Assembly (NCBI GenBank): GCA_024683955.1
Contig: JAIKXS010000023.1
Coordinates: 46,980-110,979 of the forward strand
Source of the DNA: Desulfovibrio sp.
Lineage (GTDB): Bacteria; Desulfobacterota; Desulfovibrionia; Desulfovibrionales; Desulfovibrionaceae
Reading direction: 5' to 3'
Length of the DNA stretch: 64,000 nucleotides
Positions 9,085-18,426 of this stretch are shown one piece after another (position 1 is the stretch's first letter; every line of letters starts with the position of its first letter). The notes under the pieces were generated by a model. The model saw nothing but the letters and a program-made list of their open reading frames with translations. It searched no databases and was not told where the DNA came from. A program made the translations under genes and the position numbers.

Positions 9085-10231
9085 GAGACTGCTCCTCGAC
9101 GCGAGATCTCGCCGGATCAGACGTCACATACTCGTATTCAACATCTCCATCGTTGAACTTTTCTGTATCCATTGCCGGTTCTTTTTTGGACGGCTGTTTG
9201 GAAAGCAGCGGCGCATTTCTTTCCAACTTCTCGTACTCCTCCCATACCGCATCCATCAAAGACTCTATTCCCGTTCTTTCTTTTGCGGAAATAAAAAAGA
9301 CGTTGATTCCCTTTTGCTGCGCGCTGTTTTTTAGCTCTTCAAGGCGCGACGGGGACAACAGATCTATTTTATTGACAACGAGAACCTGTTTTCGTTTTCC
9401 AAGTTCTTCATTGAAGGTGCTGAGTTCTTCGTTGATCAGCGCAAAACCCGCCCATGGATCTTCCGCGTCCATGTCCTCGCAGCTGAGCAGGTGGATGAGG
9501 AATCGGGTGCGCTCGATATGTTTCAGGAAACGGAGTCCAAGTCCCTGTCCGAGATGGGCTCCTTCTACCAGTCCAGGAATATCTGCCATAACGAGGCGTT
9601 TGTCGATATCCTGTTCATGCTGGACCACCCCGAGATTTGGTTCCAGAGTTGTAAAGGGGTAGGGCGCGATTTTGGGTCTGGCCTGAGAAACCGCGGAGAT
9701 AAAGGTTGATTTGCCGGCATTTGGAAGCCCGAGGAGACCTACATCGGCAAGAATTTTGAGTTCCAGGTGGAGGGTGAAGGCCTCCCCCTCTTCGCCGGGC
9801 TGGGAGAAGCGTGGTGAACGGTTTGTCGCGCTTTTGAAAAATTCATTGCCCTTTCCGCCTCGTCCTCCTTTTGCCAGGAGGACGCACTGGTCCTTTTCCG
9901 AAAGGTCGGCCATAAGGCGGCGTCCTTCTTCGCACTCCAAATAGACTTGGGTTCCCAGGGGGAGTCCCAGTACAAGATCTTCACCCTTCGCCCCGTCGCA
10001 CTGACTTCCCTGTCCAGGACGGCCGTTCTGCGCTGCGTAGGACCGTTTTAGTCTGAAGTCGTAAAGCGAAAGGAGTCGCGTGTCGGTCCGAACGTAAACA
10101 CTTCCTCCGTCTCCCCCGTTACCACCGTTTGGACCACCTTTCGGAATGAACTTTTCTCTGCGGAACGAAACGCAGCCATGTCCGCCATGTCCTGCTTTGA
10201 TTTGAATGGTTGCTTCGTCGATAAATCGCAT
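9074..10231 (-). CDS. obgE: GTPase Obg/CgtA
   Basis: Essential ribosome-associated GTPase acting in late 50S assembly and stress. It has 385 residues. The glycine-rich Obg fold (1-158) starts MRFIDEATIQIKAGHGGHG. The G domain has G1 GLPNAGKST, G3 DIPGLVEGA, G4 VNKIDLL and G5 FISAKERTG. The C-terminal tail is short and acidic, with no clear OCT domain. It sits downstream of rpmA as in many bacteria, but a strong terminator separates the two here. Confidence 0.96.
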   Translation of the reverse strand: MRFIDEATIQIKAGHGGHGCVSFRREKFIPKGGPNGGNGGDGGSVYVRTDTRLLSLYDFRLKRSYAAQNGRPGQGSQCDGAKGEDLVLGLPLGTQVYLECEEGRRLMADLSEKDQCVLLAKGGRGGKGNEFFKSATNRSPRFSQPGEEGEAFTLHLELKILADVGLLGLPNAGKSTFISAVSQARPKIAPYPFTTLEPNLGVVQHEQDIDKRLVMADIPGLVEGAHLGQGLGLRFLKHIERTRFLIHLLSCEDMDAEDPWAGFALINEELSTFNEELGKRKQVLVVNKIDLLSPSRLEELKNSAQQKGINVFFISAKERTGIESLMDAVWEEYEKLERNAPLLSKQPSKKEPAMDTEKFNDGDVEYEYVTSDPARSRVEEQSHDR

Positions 10232-10261
10232 GGGTATTTCCGGGGGAAAGAGGTGAAAAAA

Positions 10262-10287
10262 GAGGAAGAGTCATATGACTCTTCCTC
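10262..10287 (-). terminator. Perfect 26-bp palindrome plus six T: terminator downstream of rpmA
   Basis: GAGGAAGAGTCAT and its exact reverse complement abut with no spacer. Read on the minus strand, the hairpin runs straight into six T (10261-10256), a classical intrinsic terminator. It lies between rpmA and obgE, so it should stop or attenuate rpmA transcription before obgE. Confidence 0.8.
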
Positions 10288-10516
10288 AATAAACAGGAGA
10301 AAACAGTGGCAGCTTATGAATTTTTTCGTTCAACAAAGCGAGGCAATCATTTCCAAGAAAAGAATCAGGCTCTAAACAATGCAGAAACTTTTTGGTCTTC
10401 AACAATGGCTCAAACCAAATGAGCCAAGGTGGTACCATGAAAACAGCAAAAAGCATGCAAATCAGCGACAATCATCTCCGGAAATGGCATGTCCGCCATA
10501 GTATCGTGAAAAAACT

Positions 10517-10789
10517 CTAATTCGCCACCACAGCATCCACATGAACGCGTTTCATAACGCGACGTTTGCGGACGTATTTTTCGAAGCGAACAACACCATC
10601 GGACGTGGCAAAGAGCGTATAGTCTCTTCCCATGCCGACGTTTTCTCCTGGGTATACAGTTGTGCCCAGTTGGCGCACAATAATATTGCCCGCAAGAACG
10701 TGTTCGCCGGAATAACGCTTCACGCCGCGTCGTTGACCGGCGCTATCTCGCCCATTTCGCGATGAGCCGCCAGCTTTTTTATGAGCCAT
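10517..10789 (-). CDS. rpmA: 50S ribosomal protein L27
   Basis: Component of the large ribosomal subunit near the peptidyl-transferase centre. It has 90 residues, normal length. It begins [16 protein letters not shown] and includes the conserved [19 protein letters not shown] block. A strong Shine-Dalgarno (TAGGAGGA) precedes the ATG. Unusually, rplU is not adjacent: 366 bp separate them, with a hairpin after rplU and a promoter-like site just before rpmA. Confidence 0.97.
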   Translation of the reverse strand: MAHKKAGGSSRNGRDSAGQRRGVKRYSGEHVLAGNIIVRQLGTTVYPGENVGMGRDYTLFATSDGVVRFEKYVRKRRVMKRVHVDAVVAN

Positions 10790-11155
10790 ATGATCCTCCT
10801 AACACAAAAATCAACGATCTTTCGTTATCTTTACTCGGCTCTCTGTCAACAGTAAGAGATATCCCGAACTGAGTAGGGGGATACGTATAAGGCCGAAGAA
10901 AAAGAAAGCTTTTGTTGGATGAGGCAAGAATTTTTGCTGTTCTGTTCTCATTAGCTGAAAACAAAGAGCACGTTCTTACGCTGTCTTGCAAGAGCTCTTC
11001 AGGGAGTATACAGAAAAATTTTCCGAAATACTACCCCTGGGGATGACTCGTGCAAAAAGTTTGCCTAAAGAGGTCGGTGACCTCAAGGATATATTTTTGT
11101 GTTGTGTATTTTTACAGAATGTGAGCCAGTTAGCGGACAAAAGCAGTATTGAGAG
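10790..11155. other. Unusual 366-bp spacer between rplU and rpmA
   Basis: No credible gene. It contains the rpmA promoter candidate and a short hairpin (GAGGTC-GGT-GACCTC, 11070-11084). Read on the minus strand the hairpin is followed by TTTA and could be a weak terminator after rplU. rplU and rpmA are normally separated by only a few bases. Confidence 0.5.
10822..10849 (-). promoter_or_regulatory. Candidate sigma-70 promoter for rpmA
   Basis: On the minus strand a perfect -35 TTGACA (10849-10844) is followed, 16 bases later, by a poor -10 TAACGA (10827-10822). The site is about 30 bases upstream of the rpmA ribosome binding site, suggesting rpmA is transcribed independently of rplU. Confidence 0.4.
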
Positions 11156-11461
11156 TTATGCAATGCCCGTGATACGTAATGTGGTATAATGCTGACGGTG
11201 ACCGTTCAGACATCTTGAATCGTTGCGACGCCAGCGCTTGAAAACGCGGATACGGGGGCCGCGGCTTTGCTGCACGACTTCAGCCGTGATCTGAGCTCCC
11301 TCCAAGTAGGGCTTCCCTACCTTACATTCGTTTCCGCCAAGCAGCAGGACTTTGTCCAGCGTGAGGGTGGTGCCTGCTTTACCGGCAAGTTTTTCCACCA
11401 TGATCTGGGAGCCTTCTTCAACGCGGTATTGTTTTCCGCCCGTTTCGATAATTGCATACAT
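11156..11461 (-). CDS. rplU: 50S ribosomal protein L21
   Basis: Large-subunit ribosomal protein of 101 residues. The start at 11461 gives MYAIIETGGKQYRVEEGS, the family N-terminus. The frame stays open 67 residues upstream but that extension is unlike L21. The C-terminus has the signature NGHRQHYTTLRITGIA. The upstream region carries GGAGGTTCAT as ribosome binding site. Confidence 0.96.
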   Translation of the reverse strand: MYAIIETGGKQYRVEEGSQIMVEKLAGKAGTTLTLDKVLLLGGNECKVGKPYLEGAQITAEVVQQSRGPRIRVFKRWRRNDSRCLNGHRQHYTTLRITGIA

Positions 11462-11798
11462 GATATGAACCTCCAAAAAGAGAAGTAAACTCATGCATGA
11501 ACTGTCTGAAAATGTCAAGCTCCTTCGGCCTGGTTTGCAAAAAAATACGCGTTTTTTAAGATCTTTTTTTCGATCCTGCCTTTTTCGGGCCATTTTCCTT
11601 CCTCGCACGAATGCGGATTGTGTTCGCAATGTCTCCTTGCCTGAGGGGCTTAAGTGGTACATACTACCTGCTTTCCTTCTTTAATTTATGGAAAGCAGTG
11701 GGCCGATATTTTTAAGGATACGTTTGCTCCCTGCCATCGTGGGGCTTGAACTTTTTTGGAATATCCTTTGTTATCTTAAATACCATTTTGGAGGTCCT
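11462..11798. other. Divergent intergenic region rplU/icd (337 bp)
   Basis: Holds the icd promoter candidate at 11746-11774 and presumably the rplU promoter on the other strand, which I could not place confidently. No gene seen. Confidence 0.4.
11746..11774 (+). promoter_or_regulatory. Candidate sigma-70 promoter for icd
   Basis: -35 TTGAAC (11746-11751), 17-base spacer, -10 TGTTAT (11769-11774). Predicted start near 11781, just ahead of the GGAGG before the icd ATG at 11799. Confidence 0.5.
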
Positions 11799-13013
11799 AT
11801 GGGTGAGGCAATTACCGTGACTGGGGACGGTCAAATCTGTACGCCAAAAAATCCTGTTATCCCGTTTGTTCCCGGGGACGGGATCGGTCCCGATATCTGG
11901 GTTGCGGCGCAAAAGGTCTTTGACACAGCCGTGGTCAGGGCAGGCGGTGGGCGTGCCATCGACTGGCTTGAAATCAAGGCAGGAGAAAAGGCCCTTAAGG
12001 AGACAGGCGATACCCTTCCCGAGGCTTCGCTCGATGCGATTCGGACGTATCATGTGGCCATCAAGGGCCCTCTGACGACGCCTGTCGGAAAAGGTATCCG
12101 CAGCGTTAATGTCGCCTTGCGCCGAACCCTTGACCTCTATGCCTGCGTGCGTCCCGTGCGGTATTTCCCCCCTGTCCCCTCGCCCGTGAAGCATCCTGAA
12201 GACGTGGATATGATTGTTTTTCGCGAGAATACAGAGGACGTGTACGCGGGAATTGAATGGCCGAAGGATTCTCCGGAAGCCAGGGAAGTCATTGCACTTG
12301 TTGAAAAGCTCTCGGGCCGGAAACTTCGCGAAGACTCGGGCATAGGAATCAAGCCCATGAGCCCCTTTGGCAGCAAGCGGCTTGTCCGTATGGCCATACA
12401 GTATGCGCTGGATCACTCTCGTACGAGTGTCACTCTTGTTCACAAGGGAAATATCATGAAGTTCACGGAGGGAGGCTTCCGGCAGTGGGGGTACGAAGTC
12501 GCGGCCGAGGAATTCGGGGATGTGACCATTACCGAGGCTGAGCTTTGGGAACAGCACAACGGGGTTATGCCAGCCGGCAAAAAGCTTGTGATCAAGGATA
12601 GGATCGCCGATGCCATGTTTCAGCAGGTTCTGTTGAATCCTTCGGATTACAGCGTCCTGGCGCTTCCAAACCTTAACGGTGACTACATGTCGGACGCGCT
12701 TGCTGCACAGGTTGGCGGTCTTGGCATGGCTCCTGGGGCCAATATAGGCAAGGGCGTTGCCATTTTTGAGGCCACTCACGGTTCTTCTCCAAAGGATGCA
12801 GGACAGAACAAGGTCAATCCGAGCGCCGTAATTTTGTCCGGCGCAATGATGTTTGAGTATATGGGATGGAACGATGTGGCGGCTATGATTCGTAAGGCGG
12901 TAGCCAAGGCCGTGCAGACGCGTCGTGTGACGTTTGACCTTCAGGCCCAGATGGAAGGCAGTACGCTTGTCTCCTGCTCGGAGTTCGGGGACGAGATCGC
13001 GGCGGCCCTGTAG
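11799..13013 (+). CDS. icd: Isocitrate dehydrogenase (Icd family), unusual cofactor residues
   Basis: Oxidatively decarboxylates isocitrate to 2-oxoglutarate. It has 404 residues from the ATG at 11799, preceded by GGAGG; the open frame extends 37 residues further upstream without family similarity. Substrate motifs are intact: SVNVALRR (the phosphorylatable serine region in E. coli), [14 protein letters not shown], the catalytic YALDHSRTS region and the [10 protein letters not shown] lysine. The coenzyme loop reads [13 protein letters not shown] where the E. coli NADP enzyme has PKY. The E. coli Tyr391/Arg395 region reads [12 protein letters not shown] specificity therefore should not be assumed. 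A strong terminator follows. Confidence 0.94.
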   Translation: MGEAITVTGDGQICTPKNPVIPFVPGDGIGPDIWVAAQKVFDTAVVRAGGGRAIDWLEIKAGEKALKETGDTLPEASLDAIRTYHVAIKGPLTTPVGKGIRSVNVALRRTLDLYACVRPVRYFPPVPSPVKHPEDVDMIVFRENTEDVYAGIEWPKDSPEAREVIALVEKLSGRKLREDSGIGIKPMSPFGSKRLVRMAIQYALDHSRTSVTLVHKGNIMKFTEGGFRQWGYEVAAEEFGDVTITEAELWEQHNGVMPAGKKLVIKDRIADAMFQQVLLNPSDYSVLALPNLNGDYMSDALAAQVGGLGMAPGANIGKGVAIFEATHGSSPKDAGQNKVNPSAVILSGAMMFEYMGWNDVAAMIRKAVAKAVQTRRVTFDLQAQMEGSTLVSCSEFGDEIAAAL

Positions 13014-13071
13014 AGAACGCCCCGACACAGCGTTCATATCGGAAATGCCGTGTCATCCATATATCTAATCC

Positions 13072-13098
13072 AAGAGCGGATTTTTTCCGCTCTTTTTT
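13072..13098 (+). terminator. Intrinsic terminator after icd
   Basis: AAGAGCGGA (13072-13080), loop TTTTT, TCCGCTCTT (13086-13094), then a T run. Clear rho-independent terminator on plus. Confidence 0.9.
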
Positions 13099-13151
13099 GT
13101 TGTTTTTTTTGTCGAAAAGGTCCTCTACCCCGCATTTTTGGGACTTTGGTC

Positions 13152-13180
13152 TTGTCGAAGACAGTATTTTCTGCTATGAA
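13152..13180 (+). promoter_or_regulatory. Sigma-70 promoter candidate for rpsA
   Basis: -35 TTGTCG (13152-13157), 17-base spacer, -10 TATGAA (13175-13180). It leaves a leader of about 37 bases before the rpsA ATG at 13224. Confidence 0.55.
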
Positions 13181-13223
13181 TCTGCCACCCTGAATAGGGA
13201 AGTTTTTTTTGGAGGAATTGGCT

Positions 13224-14978
13224 ATGGCAGATAAGGATAGCGGACAAGAAGAACTCAGTTTTGAAGCAGCTCTTGAAAATTATATGACCCCGGAATTCGG
13301 AGATCTCGAAGAGGGGTCCATTACCAAGGGCCAAGTTGTCCGCGTGGACGACGACACCGTTTTGGTCGATGTAAACTTTAAGTCAGAAGGACAGATCCCT
13401 GCTGCGGAATTTCGTGATGCTGAAGGCAACATGTCCATTGCGGTCGGTGATAAGATCGATGTGTATGTTGTACGCAAGAACGAAAACGACGGCACAATCA
13501 CCCTTTCTTTTGAGCGTGCCAAAAGAATGCAGGTCTTCGACCAACTCGAGGAAGTGCAGGAGAACGACCGTGTCATCAAAGGCCGTATCATGCACCGCAT
13601 CAAGGGTGGCTATACCGTCAACATTGGTGGCGTCGAGGCTTTTCTGCCCGGTTCCCATGTGGATTTGCGTCCCGTGCCCGATATGGATGCGCTTGTGAAT
13701 CAGGAATTTGAATTCAGGGTTCTGAAAATCAACCGTCGGCGCAGCAATGTTATTGTTTCCCGGCGCGTCCTTTTGGAAGAGGAGCGTGACAGCAAGCGTA
13801 AAGAACTGCTCGCCACTCTTGAGGAAGGGCAGATGGTTACGGGCAAGGCGAAAAACATTACCGAATACGGTGTCTTCGTCGATCTGGGCGGCCTTGATGG
13901 TCTGCTTCATATTACGGACATGAGTTGGAAGCGCATTCGTCATCCGAGAGAGATGATCACTCTTGGTCAGGAACTGACCCTGAAAGTGCTTTCATTTGAT
14001 CGTGACAATAACAAGGTTTCTCTGGGACTCAAACAGCTCGTTCCCGATCCGTGGAAGGACATTACAGAGCGCTATCCTGAAGGCACAAAGTGCCAGGGCA
14101 AGGTCACCAACCTTGTGGATTATGGTGCTTTTGTCGAGTTGGAGGCCGGTGTTGAAGGTCTTGTGCACATCTCCGAAATGTCTTGGACCCGCAAACTTCG
14201 TCATCCTTCACAGATGGTTCATGTGGGTGATGAGGTTGAGGTCGTCATTCTCGGTGTGGATGGCGAGAAGAAGCGGATCAGTCTTGGAATGAAGCAGGTT
14301 CGTCCCAATCCCTGGGAACTTGTGGCCGAAAAATATCCTGAAGGAACCATTCTTGAGGGTGTCATTAAGAATATCACCGAATTTGGCATGTTTATCGGCA
14401 TTGAGGACGGCATTGATGGCCTGATTCACGTGTCGGATATATCCTGGACGCGTAAGATCCGCCATCCCAATGAAGTGTACAAGGTCGGTGACACCGTGCA
14501 GGCCAAGGTCTTAACGGTTGATCAGGCCAACGAAAAGTTCACTCTCGGCATCAAGCAGCTGGCCGATGATCCCTGGGCCCATGTTCCTGAAACCTATCCT
14601 GAAGGCTGCACCGTGAAGGGTGTGATCACAAACATCACGGATTTTGGCCTTTTTGTTGAGGTAGAAGACGGCATTGAAGGCCTTGTGCATATTTCCGAAC
14701 TCTCCGGTGGCAAGAAGGGGAAACCCTTACCCGCTGACACCTATAAGGAAGGTCAGGAGATTGAGGCCAAGGTCATTCACGTCAGCGCCGAAGAGCGTCG
14801 CCTTGGTCTTTCGATCAAGCAGATCCGTGACGAGGAAGAGCGCCGTAAACCAAAGGAATTTCATGCTGGTCCCCAGGAAAGTGGGCAGAATCTTGGCGAC
14901 CTTTTGAAGGCCGCACAAGAGGATTCCGCTGACCCCGTCTCCGAGGAACAAAGCGTTGAAGGTGAAAAGGCAGAATAA
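13224..14978 (+). CDS. rpsA: 30S ribosomal protein S1
   Basis: Binds mRNA and assists translation initiation. It has 584 residues with six S1 (OB-fold) repeats, beginning roughly at TKGQVVRVDD, IKGRIMHRIKGG, VTGKAKNITEYGVF, CQGKVTNLVDYGAF, LEGVIKNITEFGMF and VKGVITNITDFGLF. The last four are the most alike. The C-terminal tail is acidic. The ATG at 13224 is preceded by GGAGGAA; a TTG five codons earlier is the edge of the open frame. It has its own promoter and terminator. Confidence 0.97.
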   Translation: MADKDSGQEELSFEAALENYMTPEFGDLEEGSITKGQVVRVDDDTVLVDVNFKSEGQIPAAEFRDAEGNMSIAVGDKIDVYVVRKNENDGTITLSFERAKRMQVFDQLEEVQENDRVIKGRIMHRIKGGYTVNIGGVEAFLPGSHVDLRPVPDMDALVNQEFEFRVLKINRRRSNVIVSRRVLLEEERDSKRKELLATLEEGQMVTGKAKNITEYGVFVDLGGLDGLLHITDMSWKRIRHPREMITLGQELTLKVLSFDRDNNKVSLGLKQLVPDPWKDITERYPEGTKCQGKVTNLVDYGAFVELEAGVEGLVHISEMSWTRKLRHPSQMVHVGDEVEVVILGVDGEKKRISLGMKQVRPNPWELVAEKYPEGTILEGVIKNITEFGMFIGIEDGIDGLIHVSDISWTRKIRHPNEVYKVGDTVQAKVLTVDQANEKFTLGIKQLADDPWAHVPETYPEGCTVKGVITNITDFGLFVEVEDGIEGLVHISELSGGKKGKPLPADTYKEGQEIEAKVIHVSAEERRLGLSIKQIRDEEERRKPKEFHAGPQESGQNLGDLLKAAQEDSADPVSEEQSVEGEKAE

Positions 14979-15012
14979 CAGCCCTTTTTTGATATTGCTC
15001 AGAATAGAGCAC

Positions 15013-15059
15013 GAATAAGAAAAGCCCTTCCGGCACTGCCGGAGGGGCTTTTCTTATTC
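15013..15059. terminator. Long bidirectional terminator after rpsA
   Basis: A near-perfect inverted repeat with arms of about 22 bases (GAATAAGAAAAGCCC and its complement at the ends, one mismatch). The A-rich left and T-rich right flanks can terminate rpsA (plus) and the converging 15103 gene (minus). Confidence 0.85.
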
Positions 15060-15102
15060 TTACATGTCCGGCGTATCCGGTTCGCGGGGGCCTCTCCTGA
15101 AC

Positions 15103-17013
15103 TCAGCGTGTTTTGATAAGAAGCTTCCTCCACGACGTGAGGGTATTGTCAAGGAGAAGATAGTCGGCCGGAAGGGTCAGTGGAGCAGCTTTCTCCAGCA
15201 TAAGCGCCACATCTTTCAGAGAGCCCGTTCTCAAAAGGTCCTTGCATGATTGGAGCGGTGAAAGGTCAAAATCGCCTGTAGGACGCATGACCGCAACAGC
15301 GAGACCATTTATTGCAGCTTCAAGAGCTGCCGAGGTGGAATTGGAGGCCCAAACGAGAGTTCCCTGTATCAGGTAGTCTTCTATCTTTCCTTCTCCGATG
15401 GTGCAGTGCGGATGATTGAGACCTGTCAGATACGGGGCTAGCGGAAGATATGGATGCGGTTTCAGAATAATGGTGTAGCCGTCCAGAAGACCTGCCTGAG
15501 AAGCCTTGAGAAAGAGTCGCATATGCTCTGCTGTTTCATCTCTGAAAAAACTCGTGAGGAGAAGGAGCCTCGGGCGTTCACATCGGGCCGGTGAAATGCT
15601 TGTTTGTTGGACTTCTTCTTTTTGGGCTGTTTCAAGGTACAGATAGCGGAGTGCTTCAACCTTGCCAAGGAGTTCGGGGGGGACCAACGCGTTCCTCCAT
15701 TGTTCACAGGCACTTCTGCCGTTGCCCAGAATTTTGTCCGGAACAGGAGGACCGTCCTGATTCCCCTGGAAAATACGCGGGTCATCAAAATATCGAAGAT
15801 CGCTTGGTCTTAGCGTCGAATGCTGGGCCCCGTAGACGGGACCGTTGTGGGCCTTATGGACGGCAAAGGTGAGCATACGTTCCCAGGGACAGTTTTCGAG
15901 GGGAAAGAGGGTGAACCGAGACGGACCGCATTCCTGAACAAAGTTCATGAAGGCGCGTCGCTGCATTGTCCGCTCAAGGGAGCGCCAGCCTCTGAAGGAT
16001 TCTATCCAGTCGGCTTTGGCAAGAGGGGCAAAGTCGATATGGGAATTCGTGAGATGAAAATGGGGAAAAATTTTCTTTTCAAGGCGTCGGCTCGTGAAGC
16101 TCAGGGCGAGAAAGTCCCGCAAGGATTTAAGAAGATCACGGAAGGAGAGGAATTCTTCTAGGTAGTGGAAGGAAATACCGTCTTTTTTCTGTGCGTCAAA
16201 GGCGTCACGGTAGCGTATGCAATCTTTGAGACTTCCCTGGGGTGAGGGAAAGCGAATGAAGAGCCAGCGTACGAAATGTCGCCCCAGGCGTTCCGCCTCC
16301 TCATTCAGGAGCTCATGAAGCTTTTCCCAGTATCGGGAGCGGAAACGTCCACTTTTGGCCATTTCCAAATCGATGTTTGGGAAATAGGTTGCGATAGTGG
16401 CTGTCTCTCCCTCGGCCTTCCGAAGTCTTCTGCGGGGGAGTAGACGCTTTACGCGAATAAGCCAGTCAAAAAAACGGACAGCGGCGCGGATAAGTGCCGG
16501 GAGCCCCCTGTAGACAGCAGAAAGGGTAATGGTTTTTTTGGTGGAAGAGCTATTTTCCCAAACAAAGTCTTTTCCCGTTTTTGTGCAGAAATCCCTGAGA
16601 ATCCCGGCAATCGTTTCCTCCCCGCCAAGCTGAACGATTTTCCCGATAGTTTCTTTTCCCGCAAGAAAGTGTTCCAGAGTGAGAAGCTTGAAGAGCGGAT
16701 ACAGAAACGGTGTCATTTTCGGATGACGTTCATAGAGGAGCGAACACCACCACATGGACAGTTCCGCTCCCTGGCAAAGCCATTGGTCGACCCGCTTTCC
16801 GTCAATTGTCGTCTTGCCGAGTTCATATGCCCAGGCAGCATGCTCACGTCTGATGCGCGTGAGATCCTGATGCATGAGAGCGGGCAGGGAATAGTGCGTC
16901 TCAGGGACATCCCATTGGTCCCAATGCATATAAATATCTTCGTCCTGATCGTGCTGTTGTGCTTTCAGCGGTGAGGGACTGTTTGCCGACATAAGAAGAA
17001 ATAGGTTCTTCAT
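15103..17013 (-). CDS. Putative surface carbohydrate biosynthesis protein (GT-B-like)
   Basis: A 636-residue soluble protein. The C-terminal third resembles GT-B-type glycosyltransferases or capsule proteins: LLLLTSFFRDETAEHM, a strand-turn with ILKPHPYLPLAPYL, then LVWASNSTSAALEAAINGLAVAVMRP, the usual nucleotide-sugar-binding arrangement. The N-terminal part has a WDQWDVPE motif and several Trp-rich helices. It recalls the TIGR04326 group of surface carbohydrate proteins; this is a memory-based suggestion. The start is uncertain: 17013 has no clear Shine-Dalgarno, and in-frame ATGs occur at residues 8 and 29. It stands alone, 345 bp from mtnA. Confidence 0.72.
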   Translation of the reverse strand: MKNLFLLMSANSPSPLKAQQHDQDEDIYMHWDQWDVPETHYSLPALMHQDLTRIRREHAAWAYELGKTTIDGKRVDQWLCQGAELSMWWCSLLYERHPKMTPFLYPLFKLLTLEHFLAGKETIGKIVQLGGEETIAGILRDFCTKTGKDFVWENSSSTKKTITLSAVYRGLPALIRAAVRFFDWLIRVKRLLPRRRLRKAEGETATIATYFPNIDLEMAKSGRFRSRYWEKLHELLNEEAERLGRHFVRWLFIRFPSPQGSLKDCIRYRDAFDAQKKDGISFHYLEEFLSFRDLLKSLRDFLALSFTSRRLEKKIFPHFHLTNSHIDFAPLAKADWIESFRGWRSLERTMQRRAFMNFVQECGPSRFTLFPLENCPWERMLTFAVHKAHNGPVYGAQHSTLRPSDLRYFDDPRIFQGNQDGPPVPDKILGNGRSACEQWRNALVPPELLGKVEALRYLYLETAQKEEVQQTSISPARCERPRLLLLTSFFRDETAEHMRLFLKASQAGLLDGYTIILKPHPYLPLAPYLTGLNHPHCTIGEGKIEDYLIQGTLVWASNSTSAALEAAINGLAVAVMRPTGDFDLSPLQSCKDLLRTGSLKDVALMLEKAAPLTLPADYLLLDNTLTSWRKLLIKTR

Positions 17014-17358
17014 GATGAGATACGCAGAGGCCGGGGACTTACACGGCCGTGCTGCCTCCTTTTCTGTTCGGTCATACCCCCTGGTTTGAGAAACGGGGGG
17101 CTTTTATTCCGCGTGTTGTTGCAGTGCCCCGCGAATACCGTTGTTAGAGACGGCGGTATCCGGTGTAGCGGCGATCGTGAGAGTCCTTTCTGTTACGGTC
17201 GTGGGTACGTGGTGTTCAGATGTGCTGTCGAAGGTCGCTAGTCGGTGTCCTTTTTTTCCTGCCTGCACTTCGTCTGCGCCGAGTCAGGAAGTTGATCCGG
17301 ATGCGTCCGGGAGAGGGCTTTGCGGAGGAGCTTTCTATTTTTGGACGTGGCGGATATG
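17014..17358. other. 345-bp spacer with GC hairpin (17077-17100)
   Basis: No gene seen. A hairpin (CCCCC-tg-GTTT-gag-AAAC-g-GGGGG) is followed on plus by CTTTTATT, so it looks like an intrinsic terminator for a plus-strand transcript, although both flanking genes are on minus. It may instead serve as an RNA structure at the 3' end of mtnA. Confidence 0.4.
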
Positions 17359-18405
17359 TCAGGAAAAGGCTTTTTTGATGGATACGGTATAGGGGGGGCG
17401 CAGTACACCCTTTTCGGTGATGATGGCACTTATAAGATCGTTGGGAGTTACGTCGAATGCCATATTGAAGACAGGAACATGATCCGGAACGATTGCGCGC
17501 GTCCCGTAGTGGGTTACTTCATCGGGAGTACGTTCTTCAATAGGAATAAGGCTGCCGTCATCAAGGCTTCGGTCAATGGTTGAAAGGGGTGCTGCCACAT
17601 AGAAGGGAATGCGGAAATGGGCTGCGAGAATGGCGACACCAAAGGTTCCTATTTTGTTTGCCGTGTCGCCGTTGGCACAAATACGGTCCGCTCCGACAAC
17701 GCATGCGTCAATGCGTCCCCGCTGCATGAGAAGCGCACAGGCATTATCACATGCAACAGTTACTGGAATATTGTCCCGTGCCAGTTCCCAGGCTGTCAAG
17801 CGAGCCCCCTGAAAGAAGGGGCGCGTTTCGTCGGCAATGACGCGGATATTCTTTCCTGCCTCAAATGCCGCACGGATCACCCCGAGGGCTGTTCCGTAGC
17901 CGGCCGTTGCGAGAGCTCCAGCGTTACAATGGGTCAGAATGCACGAGTCGTCCGGAATAAGAGACGATCCATTGGCCCCGAGTTGCCGGCAGATGGCCAC
18001 GTCTTCCCTCTGAATGCGTTGTGCTTCCTCAATGCAACTATACAGCGCTTCGGCCGGTGTTTTAGGATTCGTGCGGTCAAGAAGCTCCCGCATACGACGT
18101 ACGGCCCAGGTGAGGTTGACCGCGGTCGGGCGGGCGGCAGCGAGGAGGGAGAGTTTGTCCTGGAGGCGCTCTTCCCAGTTTTTGAGCCCTTGAACTTCAT
18201 TGACGGCAAGCACAGCCCCCCATGCAGCCGTCACACCGATGGCCGGAGCGCCACGCACTACCATTTCCTTCAGAGCCGTAATACATGTGTCAACGCTTGT
18301 GCAGAGAAAACGTTTCTCCTCTTCTGGGAGGAGACGCTGATCGAGGAGGGAGAGGGTAAGGGTCTCTGTATCAAAGACAATATGGTCAAGGTCCTGCAGT
18401 AACAT
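17359..18405 (-). CDS. mtnA: S-methyl-5-thioribose-1-phosphate isomerase
   Basis: Isomerises 5-methylthioribose 1-phosphate to the ribulose form in methionine salvage. It has 348 residues. [14 protein letters not shown], the catalytic Cys in [21 protein letters not shown] and the catalytic Asp in [19 protein letters not shown] are present. The start at 18405 has GGAG 7 bases upstream. It lies 21 bp after the helicase-nuclease gene, so the two are probably co-transcribed. No other mtn genes are in the window; the family also overlaps eIF2B-like proteins, but these motifs fit MtnA. Confidence 0.94.
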   Translation of the reverse strand: MLLQDLDHIVFDTETLTLSLLDQRLLPEEEKRFLCTSVDTCITALKEMVVRGAPAIGVTAAWGAVLAVNEVQGLKNWEERLQDKLSLLAAARPTAVNLTWAVRRMRELLDRTNPKTPAEALYSCIEEAQRIQREDVAICRQLGANGSSLIPDDSCILTHCNAGALATAGYGTALGVIRAAFEAGKNIRVIADETRPFFQGARLTAWELARDNIPVTVACDNACALLMQRGRIDACVVGADRICANGDTANKIGTFGVAILAAHFRIPFYVAAPLSTIDRSLDDGSLIPIEERTPDEVTHYGTRAIVPDHVPVFNMAFDVTPNDLISAIITEKGVLRPPYTVSIKKAFS

Positions 18406-18426
18406 AAAGAACTCCGGGAAATGGTG

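Noticed and set aside
11712..13037. 441-residue minus-strand open frame antisense to icd
   Set aside because: It mirrors the icd frame, has no ribosome binding site and reads as His/Arg-rich random sequence; a GC-skewed codon shadow.
17077..17105. Hairpin with T-rich tail on plus as a plus-strand gene terminator
   Set aside because: Both flanking genes are on minus and no plus-strand gene precedes it, so I list it only as a hairpin.
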